Shown here: piece after piece, positions 18,295 through 25,109 of the stretch
Numbering within the stretch: the first letter of the stretch is position 1
Layout: every line of letters begins with the position of its first letter
Origin: Carex sylvatica
Taxonomy: Eukaryota > Streptophyta > Magnoliopsida > Poales > Cyperaceae
Assembly: GCA_964058845.1 (NCBI GenBank)
Contig: CAXKVR010000750.1
Location: forward strand, 1-25,109
Reading direction: 5' to 3'
DNA length: 25,109 nt
Made by a program: the position numbers and the translations under genes
Notes under the pieces: generated by a model
What the model was told of the DNA's origin: nothing
Databases searched by the model: none
What the model saw: only the letters and a program-made list of their open reading frames with translations

Positions 18295-19095
18295 GTGTGT
18301 TTGTTGAAGAATTCAGATACACGAGGGTTAATCGGCGGCAAAAAATTTCGCTTTTTCGCTCAGAGAGAGAAAAAAAAGAAGAGATCGAGCAATCTAACTG
18401 TCTCTTTTTCTCTACCCCTCTATTTCATCTCTCTCATTTTCTTCTAGACTTTAATCCGCACACTATTATAGTCTCTTTTTCCGTCTCTATTTCCTTGAGC
18501 GAAGAATAGAATGAGAGAGAGGTGTGGGAACCGAGCTAAGCGGAGTCGATCGGAACTAAGCGTGCGGTATCGTCAGAGCTTGGAGCATATAATCTTTATT
18601 CATTTCGATCGGAGCAAAGCGGTGAGTTGATCCGGTCATCAAAGCACTGTGGTGAGTAGAACCGACTGTCAGAGCGCGACGGTGAGTAGATCCGACAATC
18701 AGATAGCACGATGAGTAGATCTGTCGGAGCACAGCGATGAGTAGATCTGTCGAAGCATAGCGATGAGTAGATCAGGTCATCGGAGCACGGCGGTGAGTAG
18801 ATCAGACCGTCGAAGCACGACGGTAAGTAGTTCGGACTATCGGAGTGCGGCGGCTAACAAATAAAAGCAAATTCAATCGTGAAGAGGGTTAAAGAATGAT
18901 GTATTAGGGTGTTTAAGAGTGTAAATAAGTAGAATTAGATGGTGAGATTAGTTTAGATAAATATATGAGAATAAAGGAGTTTAGATTTAGGAATTAGAGC
19001 ATTTGACTCGATGTAAATACTTTTTTTATTAATGAAATTATTAGTTGACATTTAAAGTCACTAACCTTTAAAAAAAAAATCCGTATATTTATTGA
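18295..19095 (+). mobile_element. Poly(A)-tailed retroposon of about 775 bp
   Basis: A 775-bp segment (18308-19082) sits within unit 2 of a tandem repeat. It is flanked by gtgtgtttgttga (18295-18307) and gtatatttattga (19083-19095), which match at 10 of 13 bases; all three differences are G to A. It ends in A10 (19070-19079), just after ttattaatgaaat-like 3'-end sequence, so it probably came from a reverse-transcribed RNA. It is GC-richer than its surroundings, has a CT-rich 5' part and contains a ~30-bp tandem array. I see no coding frame. Its source is unknown. Confidence 0.6.
18609..18853 (+). repeat. Nine-unit ~30-bp tandem array with donor-like core
   Basis: Units of 30 bp (two shortened to about 26) follow the pattern tcggagcacggcggtgagta plus gatc and five or six variable bases. 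Units start near 18609, 18639, 18669, 18699 and onward. Four units carry GGTGAGT, one GGTAAGT and three GATGAGT; the last is partial. Stops occur in every frame, so it does not encode a repeat protein. GGTGAGT and GGTAAGT match the 5' splice-site consensus. Confidence 0.75.
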
Positions 19096-19920
19096 TATTT
19101 TTAATGAATTATGACTACATCTACTATTCAAAAATCACCAAAATTTTCAAATAACATCCAATATATTTACTCTATATGCTTGTAAAGTTATTTTTTTTCA
19201 AAAATCAAACAGATACATCGTGGAATACGCATATATATAATTGATGTTATTTAAAATTCTTCATTAAAATTCTTATATTATATATTTTAGAGAAGACTAA
19301 ATGTCCTTTAAATCGACAAAGTTAATTAATAGACCTGCTATTAACGAAAAGATGAAAGCATTTATAATTTTATATTTTTAATTAACAATATTTTTAAAAC
19401 ATAAAAGATATGAGAAATTACAGAGATATACAAATTGAATGTACGCTAGAACTATATTTGTATTATGTAAAATCAATGATAGAAAATATTGTTCTTTGTA
19501 TGAAAGCTGTACATTACATAGGAAAGGTGCTTTGAGGCTTAAAAAAGTTTAATCTTCCACGCTACATCTCTAACTCTTAATTACTAAAAATGTCTTGATG
19601 AGTATCCCCTCAGGTACCGCACATACACGACGAATTCCAGCTGAGAGTTTTTTTTTGGGGGCATGTCTTAGATGTACAGGAGTCTTTGAGATTCATATAT
19701 CAGAATCAAATAAATGATTCAGATCTCATTTTCCCAGCTACCTAATCCGAATTCTGTCATGATCGCATTCGCATATATCACTCATCCTTAGATATTTCTG
19801 CATATCATCATTCAAAAAAGCCGAATGGAGATGTTAATTATCTAAACTCTACCACAAGACCAAAGAGAAGACTTTGAGTCAACATACATTATTGCATTAA
19901 CGTCTCACATTTAATATATA

Positions 19921-20032
19921 GGCTGCCTCTATTTCCTAGACACTTCCTAAGTGGTTTAGTACCATCAAGAAGCCATTTGTGAGATTTAATAGGCTGCCTC
20001 TATTTCTTAGACACTAGTACCATCAAAAAGCG
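19921..20032. repeat. Imperfect tandem duplication of about 60 bp
   Basis: The segment aggctgcctctatttcctag...accatcaagaagcc (about 19920-19974) recurs as aggctgcctctatttcttag...accatcaaaaagcg (19991-20032). A short stretch is missing from the second copy. Confidence 0.7.
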
Positions 20033-20101
20033 ATCTGACTCTTCTCTTTGTCCTTGTGGCGCAGTACTACGTCTGCCCATTAGTACAAACCACAGTGACA
20101 A

Positions 20102-20352
20102 ATGAATTATTGGGATTCACTTCGGCGAGATCAAAAATCTGTGATTAGAGAATTATTCGAAATTATTCGAATCAGAGATTTCAGTTCTGCAAAAAAGCAA
20201 AAACAAAAATATGTTATGAGAAAAATTCGTAAATAATTCATAAAATTCAGGAATTATTTCGATTTAATTCGATCAAAGTTTAGTCAACCGAATAATTCGA
20301 CGTTCAGCTCAACATCATAAAAAAATGAATTATTCGGATTTAATTCGCGAAT
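20102..20352. repeat. Cluster of AATTATTCG/TTAATTCG motifs
   Basis: GAATTATTCG or close variants appear at about 20102, 20151, 20161, 20250 and 20328, with the inverted form GAATAATTCG near 20288 and TTAATTCG near 20264 and 20340. The dispersed direct and inverted copies suggest an eroded MITE just outside the duplicated LecRK block. Confidence 0.45.
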
Positions 20353-20388
20353 CTTGTGACTATGGCACAAACAAAGAAACTTAGCTCC

Positions 20389-20556
20389 CAAATATCTGGA
20401 AATAAATCTGCTGCGATTTCAAATAATTGCCTTCCACATCCACCCCTTCATCTGTTTTGAGCTCCGTGCAAAAAAAACAATTGCTCTTGAGATTCGTGTA
20501 TTCCAAAAATTAAATGGTGGGATCTGCAATCACAGCAGATTATTTCCCAAATATCT
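20389..20556. mobile_element. Mutator-like MITE no. 1 with 9-bp TSD
   Basis: The element (20398-20547, 150 bp) starts GGAAATAAATCTGCTGCGATT; the complement of its other end reads GGAAATAATCTGCTGTGATT. It is flanked by exact 9-bp duplicates caaatatct (20389-20397, 20548-20556). The matching site in copy 1 (near 385-400, ctcaatatctatatgg) is empty. Confidence 0.85.
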
Positions 20557-20579
20557 ATATTATATTATGGAGTATGGAA

Positions 20580-20789
20580 CAAGCTGGGGGAAGCAAATCT
20601 GCTGCGATCCAGTAGGATCGCAGGGTCCTGTAATTTTAATTTCAACCCTTCATTTATTAGATTGTACGAATCTTAAAAAAAAAAAAAGAGTTTTTGTGCA
20701 CGAATCTCAAAATATATAAACAGTTGAGATTAAAATCACAGAACCCTGCGATCCTGTAAAATCGCAGCAGATTTATTTCCCAAGCTGGG
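20580..20789. mobile_element. Mutator-like MITE no. 2 with 9-bp TSD
   Basis: The element (20589-20780, 192 bp) belongs to the same family as the one at 20398: ends GGAAGCAAATCTGCTGCGAT and (complement) GGAAATAAATCTGCTGCGAT. It has long inverted arms of about 80 bp and exact 9-bp duplicates caagctggg (20580-20588, 20781-20789). It is absent from copy 1. Confidence 0.85.
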
Positions 20790-20818
20790 AAGAATGCAAT
20801 ATCTGTCCTTTTGAATCA

Positions 20819-21185
20819 TCTGTTGGCAGAGGCGGAGGGACAATCAATTGACTCTATTTATTTTATATTTTTATATTTATACACAATATTTTATATAATT
20901 TAAATTAAAATATTATAAATACTCTAAAATTAATAACTATTCATAATTAAAAAAATTATATAATTGATTTTTATTTGTGTTTGATCTTCATAATTTGAAA
21001 ATCTATGAGTCTGTTCGACAGAGGGAGGAGAAAGATAATAGAAATGAGATTGTAAAATTTTTGAACTAATTTTTACTATTCATGTGAAAAAATAAAAATT
21101 TAATCTGAGTGAATTTTTTTTTTCACATAAACAGTAAAATTTTTGCTACAATCGAACAGGACCTAAGTCTACTCTTGTCTGTTAG
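20819..21185. mobile_element. hAT-like element with 8-bp TSD, carrying a nested MITE
   Basis: The element (20827-21177, 351 bp) starts CAGAGGCGGAG; its other end (complement) starts CAAGAGTAGAC. It is flanked by tctgttgg and tctgttag, an 8-bp duplicate with one change. Copy 1 has the single unoccupied site near 461-470 (catctgttggcctc). Inside, at about 21009-21162, gtctgttcga and tcgaacaggac form the ends of a further inverted-repeat element of Tourist-like appearance. Confidence 0.7.
21009..21162. mobile_element. Nested inverted-repeat MITE
   Basis: The terminal repeats GTCTGTTCGA and (complement) GTCCTGTTCGA, together with inner arms around ttttactattcatgtgaaaa and its near-complement, mark a foldable element of about 154 bp. 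The target duplication could not be fixed. Confidence 0.55.
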
Positions 21186-21191
21186 CCTTTT

Positions 21192-21335
21192 AAATTGTAC
21201 ACAGCGACTTGAGAAATGTAAGGTAGTACAATTGGCTAAAAAAATATTTTAGAATTGTTATACTCAAAAGTCGAGAGTTCGATTTTCCCTCATCACTTTG
21301 AAAGTTTTTAAAAATAAAAAATTGTACACAGCGAC
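21192..21335 (+). mobile_element. tRNA-derived SINE with 17-bp TSD
   Basis: The body (21209-21318, about 110 bp) is flanked by exact 17-bp duplicates aaattgtacacagcgac (21192-21208, 21319-21335). It holds an A-box-like aggtagtacaattgg (21221-21235), a B-box-like gagttcgattttcc (21275-21288) and an A-rich tail (aaaaataaa). Copy 1 has the single empty site at about 475-491. Confidence 0.85.
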
Positions 21336-22005
21336 CCATCACGGATGTGACCCAGATCTAACAGATCGGACCAATGATGATCCATGAGAGACTTCATTAA
21401 ACTAGTGTAGACTGTAGAGGTTGCCTATGAAAAGGATGACTCCTAGAAATTTGAAATCTTCAGTTTATCAAAAGTCGAACTAATCTTTTGTCGGTGCCTA
21501 TTCAAAAATGCACAGAACCAGTATTATTGTGCTTTGAGATTCGTGCAAAAGAATTTGAATGGTCCAGATTTTTCAAAGATCAACTCAAAATTTGAGGTAT
21601 CTTAGAGGATGCGAATTCAGAGTAAAGAAGTATACTGAACTTTAAAACAAAAGTAAATATGTAAATATGTCTATTGACCTTAAAAAAAAGTAAATAGGTC
21701 TATATATTGACCTTCTTAAATAAAGTAAATATGCTAATCAACGAATTTGAATCTCATCAAAAAAAGTTATTCTCTCGTTTGGTTAGCTTCTTTTTTTCTC
21801 TATTACATGCCAATTTAAAATATAACATTTAAAAATAAAAGCTTTAGAGTGTTTTAGAGGTTAGCACAATTATTTTTATTAACTTCGTAAGTATTTCATA
21901 TTAGAGTGATGGTAAGACCCATGAAGGCTAATATATACAAAAAAAAATACTTATTTTTTTAAGGTAATCTTAAATTTATGAAAATAATCTGGAGATAAAA
22001 TAAGG
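21336..22005. other. Distal promoter flank of LecRK copy 2
   Basis: Non-coding DNA aligned with about 490-525 and 735-1275 of copy 1. It includes an old MITE remnant (about 21490-21617) shared by both copies. Confidence 0.6.
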
Positions 22006-23336
22006 AGAACTAGGTTGCTGTTAAGCTCACTAAGTTCTTTGATAAACTTAGCTTTAAAACCTATCATATTGGCTCAAACAACGAATTTAAATTATTAAAA
22101 CTCATCTATGTCATAAGTTATGTGTTTACATGTAAAGTTAAAAAAAAAAAAATCAAATTAATTTAGCACAAGGAAAATTTCATGTATACCCCTCAAAAAC
22201 TTTAAAATTACGTATTCTCTTCTCTAAACTTAGAAATTACGTATCCCCCCTCCCCCCTCTAAACTTCAAAAACTCACAAATTTAGCCATTTTATTGTCTT
22301 TTATATTAATAACTCATTTTAGATTTATAAAATACTCAATTTATCCAAAAAATGTAGTGTGTTTAAGAAAAATATCAGTCTTATAATTCGTCAGTTTTCG
22401 AGAGCAAATAGTTCATTCTTCTGATACAATACAGAAGAGTATACCTTTTTTTCAAAAGTAATACACAAGAATATACCTAAATGTCACTGTGTATACGTCA
22501 GATATAAAAAAAAAAAAAAAAACATTTGCCCTCGAGAGGCAATCAAATATAAGACCATTATATTTCTTATAGAGGCTAAACAATATTTATATATGCTTTT
22601 AATAAAGAGTAAAATGAGTATTTTATAAAATTTAAATGAGCATTAATATGAAAGACAATAAAATGGATACATTTGTGAGTTTTTGAAGTTTATAGGAGAA
22701 ATACATAATTTTAAAGTTTTTGAGGGGTATACATGAAATTTCACCTTACTATAAGTCAAGCAATCAAAATTAGAATGTTTATAAGTAAGTTTTAATGCAT
22801 TTATTTTTTGAATATATTTTTTACTGATTGACTTGATGTTAAATTAATTCGAAATTTTAAAAAATTTGCATTCAAATTCATCACTCGCAAAGTAAATCGA
22901 TTTTAACCGTTTGAATTCATCATTTGAAGTCAATTTGATATATTTTGAAGCTAAGCTCACCAAAAGACTTGAGTGTTTTTAAGCTCATCAATTCTTTGGT
23001 GAGCTTAACTTCAAAATCTATCAGAATAGCTTCAAATGACGAATCGAAATTGTTAAAACTGGTCTATTTCATAAGTGATGTATTTACATGACAAATTTAT
23101 AATTTTTTGAGTTATTTTGCTATAAAGTCAAGTGGTAAAAAAGAAGAAGATTTATTAGTTAATGTTAATACGTTCATTCTTTTTTTTAATCATTTGAATA
23201 TTTTTAATTCAACATGTAAATGCATCACTCGGAGATCGATTTTAACAGTTTTAAATTTGTTATTTGAAGTCAATATGATAGGTTTTAGAGTTAAGCTCAC
23301 TAAATGACTTAGTGAGCTTAAGAACACTCTAGTTCT
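22006..23336. mobile_element. 1.33-kb foldback complex, two units
   Basis: The outer ends agaactag...ttaagctcactaag (22006) and, reversed, agaactag...ttaagctcactaag (23336) match. Inside lie two foldback units: 22006 to about 22976 and about 22977 to 23336. Each begins and ends with a mini-hairpin ttaagctcactaa...ttagtgagcttaa and arms carrying aaaacctatcatattg-like sequence. Unit 1 contains a further MITE (22171-22746). Copy 1 lacks the entire block. No protein is encoded; the target duplication is not clear. Confidence 0.75.
22171..22746. mobile_element. Long-arm MITE nested in the foldback
   Basis: The ends aggaaaatttcatgtatacc and (complement) aggtgaaatttcatgtatac open inverted arms of roughly 225-250 bp (22171 to about 22420, and about 22525-22746). 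These include caaaaactcacaaat and ccattttattgtctttyatat in both arms. The loop is about 100 bp with an A17 run. A relative at 16516 is broken by a hAT-like element. Confidence 0.8.
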
Positions 23337-23538
23337 ATTTTAGTATATATGTAACATTTTTTTTTAACTATAACACAGCATATCAATATAGAATTGTTTT
23401 TCAAAAAATGAAAATGATTTGACCTTAATTATCTCTTACTGTAACCCCCTTCCATCCATTTATTCCTCTATCAACATGATCATAATGTGTAAATATCGCA
23501 ATAATTCAAACTTTTTATATCCTCTCTCCATTTTCGGC

Positions 23539-23546
23539 TATAAATA
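23539..23546 (+). promoter_or_regulatory. TATA box of LecRK copy 2
   Basis: TATAAATA, with flanks shared with copy 1 (ctataaatatccgaaccctcc). Just downstream, copy 2 alone has a short tandem duplicate (ctaccctcctattc twice, about 23562-23591) in the predicted leader. Confidence 0.6.
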
Positions 23547-23702
23547 TCCGAACCCTCCAACTACCCTCCTATTCCAGCTACCCTCCTATTCTGTTTTACA
23601 AGTATTTACTACTTATTTTTCACTTCCTCCTCTCTTACGATCTATTTCGAGATTGAGAATCCTGCTGGTGGATAACTAGAATATCTCAAAGATTAAAGCA
23701 AG

Positions 23703-24196
23703 GTAATTAATCATACTAAAGTTTCTCTTTCATGATCAGAGTTATTTGATAAGCACTCTTTGATCAGTATCAATACCTCCTATCATTTCGTCAAAATATA
23801 TGTATAACCACCTGTACTGGTCTTCTTCAGCTTGAGTTTCCCCCAAATGCAAAGGGAAGACACTTGTGCATGAATTTTGAGTTAAAATGGTTTACACCTC
23901 CATGACACCCATAAATTTAAAATAAATAGAACGTAATGGGACTTCCAACCTTCTTCAATTTAGGAAAAAGGAATTATATCCATTAATTGGCCTTAAGTTG
24001 CAATCAAACTTGCAGCAACTTATATACTAGTATAATTAAGTTCGGAAAATTCTAACTTATTAGTGAACTACAATATTACTTAGACCTTAAAAACGTTGAT
24101 TCATATTTTTGTTCTCACTTCTCTAGTGATGTGATATATACTCTAATAACAGTTAATTGGTGTCTAATAAATTTGTCACTTAACTGTTGATTGCAG
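23703..24196 (+). other. Predicted 5'-UTR intron of LecRK copy 2
   Basis: Donor CAAG|gtaatt and acceptor gttgattgcag|ttg match copy 1; the intron is 494 bp against 417 bp. The leader reads attaaagcaag where copy 1 reads attaatgcaag, so copy 2 has no leader ATG at this place. Confidence 0.55.
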
Positions 24197-24211
24197 TTGT
24201 ACAATCAAACA

Positions 24212-25109
24212 ATGGTTTCGCTGGCCACTGTATTTCAATTCGTACTCTTCTTGTGTTATTTCTTACTTCATTGCTCCAGTGAAAGCTTCATCTTCAATGG
24301 ATTCAAACAAGCATCCAACCTGCTGAGCTTGGATGATGCCGCACAGATAACAAAGGGTGGCCTGCTGCAACTAACCAATGACACACAAAATATAATTGGC
24401 CATGCTTTCTTCTCTTCCCATATTCCAATAATCAAAACTAATAACAACACGCCGGTAGTAATCTCTTTCAGCAAGTCTTTCATTTTAGACATTGTTACGG
24501 TGGGTCATGGTGGAGGCCATGGCCTAACCTTTGCGATTGTACGCTCTAAACAACTCCCTGGGGCTACAATCGGCCGGTACCTCGGCCTGCTAGGCCCTAG
24601 CAACAATGGAAATTCCTCAAATCATGTTTTTGCCGTGGAGTTTGATACAGTTAGGGATACATATAAGCCCGCGGAGCTTAATGAGACTGGTGAGAGTCAT
24701 GTCGGTGTTGACTTGAACAACATTAAATCAAACATCTCAGAGACATCTGCCTATTATACCACTCAAACTTCTAAGGTTGAGTTCGAACTTGAGAGTGGGC
24801 AACCAATTCAGGCATGGATCGACTACAATGGCACCAATAAAATCCTTGATATAACTATTGCACCTCTTCCAATTCCTAAACCATCCCGGGCCCTAATTTC
24901 ATATCCTGTAGACCTCATAGATATTTTTGAGGAAGAGATGTATGTTGGGTTCACTTCCTCGACGGGGAAACTAGCAAGTTCTCACTATATAATAGCATGG
25001 AGTTTTAGCACCGAGGGACCGGCCCAAACCATTGATCTCTCTCATCTACCAAAATTTCCACATGCACCCAGCACAATAACAGCTTCTCGATCTCAAGTAA
25101 TTAAGATCG
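24212..25109 (+). CDS. L-type lectin receptor-like kinase, second copy, cut by window end
   Basis: Open for 299 codons from ATG 24212 to the window end, covering the signal peptide (about 1-23), the whole lectin domain and the start of the membrane span; the kinase part lies outside. It is a direct duplicate of the gene at 2077. Against that protein it has three extra residues after DTV (about 147-156, VRDTYKPAEL). It keeps E143 and D145 but reads ELNETGESH where the metal loop normally has Asp and Asn. Residues 1-190 differ at many places, while about 195-299 differ at only seven. TATA box, leader intron and start codon are kept, so it may be expressed. Whether the kinase is intact cannot be told. 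Confidence 0.9.
   Translation, partial: MVSLATVFQFVLFLCYFLLHCSSESFIFNGFKQASNLLSLDDAAQITKGGLLQLTNDTQNIIGHAFFSSHIPIIKTNNNTPVVISFSKSFILDIVTVGHGGGHGLTFAIVRSKQLPGATIGRYLGLLGPSNNGNSSNHVFAVEFDTVRDTYKPAELNETGESHVGVDLNNIKSNISETSAYYTTQTSKVEFELESGQPIQAWIDYNGTNKILDITIAPLPIPKPSRALISYPVDLIDIFEEEMYVGFTSSTGKLASSHYIIAWSFSTEGPAQTIDLSHLPKFPHAPSTITASRSQVIKI

Larger units (their letters stand above)
17979..19245. repeat. Tandem repeat of about 190 bp, unit 2 interrupted
   Basis: The segment beginning tcaaataacatccaatat occurs at 17979, 18175 and 19147, each followed by a similar ctctacat...gtaaagtt...tcaaaca..gatacat run. Units 1 to 2 are 196 bp apart. Units 2 to 3 are 972 bp apart, which becomes 184 bp once the 788-bp insertion (element plus duplicate) is removed. 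Unit 3 is partial. Confidence 0.75.
19246..20367. other. Intergenic region with small duplications
   Basis: No gene is visible. It holds a local duplication at 19921-20032 and a cluster of AATTATTCG motifs at 20100-20360 (both described separately). Confidence 0.4.

Noticed and set aside
18297..18509. 70-codon ORF crossing the retroposon start
   Set aside because: It spans the target-site duplicate and a low-complexity purine/CT stretch, so it is most likely chance.
18609..18853. CRISPR-like array
   Set aside because: Units abut without unique spacers, lengths vary between 26 and 30 bp, and the context is a plant nuclear genome.
21221..21288. tRNA gene
   Set aside because: Box A and box B-like strings are there but no cloverleaf can be formed. 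The TSD and A-rich tail show a SINE.

Overview
This window is nuclear DNA from a flowering plant, probably a eudicot. It is AT-rich, carries an intronless L-type lectin receptor kinase gene (LecRK), a plant-type Ty1/copia element with a tRNA-iMet primer site, plant LINE remnants and many small MITEs. I cannot name the species.

Layout. (1) 1-4125: a complete LecRK gene with TATA box, a predicted 5'-UTR intron and a 682-codon single-exon CDS. (2) 4126-6057: 3' flank, short direct repeats, a near-perfect 13-bp hairpin, then a GC-richer stretch that looks like the 5' end of another gene (two candidate exons). (3) 6058-12011: a 5'-truncated LINE of about 0.7 kb with a 12-17 bp target-site duplication (TSD). 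It is split by a complete 5252-bp Ty1/copia retrotransposon on the minus strand (6511-11762; two 307-bp LTRs differing by one base; 5-bp TSD; one in-frame stop in the polyprotein). (4) 12024-17450: mostly non-coding, with a small signal-peptide-like ORF and three short exon-like segments with good splice sites. (5) 17455-19250: a LINE fragment on the minus strand, then a tandem repeat of about 190 bp whose second unit holds a 775-bp poly(A)-tailed retroposon; this contains a nine-unit ~30-bp tandem array. (6) 20368-25109: a second, direct-orientation copy of the LecRK locus, cut by the window end inside the lectin/membrane junction.

The two LecRK copies are 22.1 kb apart and align from about 370 bases into the window through promoter, 5'-UTR intron and coding region. 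This makes each copy an empty-site control for the other. The upstream region of copy 2 has collected at least five insertions that copy 1 lacks: two Mutator-like MITEs with 9-bp TSDs, one hAT-like element with an 8-bp TSD, one tRNA-derived SINE with a 17-bp TSD, and a 1.33-kb foldback complex holding a nested MITE. Copy 1 has its own private MITE at 531-720. The first ~190 residues of the two lectin domains differ strongly while the next ~105 are almost identical.

I did not find a clearly new multi-gene system. The most unusual items are the retroposon with a tandem array of splice-donor-like motifs, the copy-specific overlapping uORF, the asymmetric divergence of the lectin domains, and a possible split gene of tiny exons whose intron carries the nested LINE/copia insertion.
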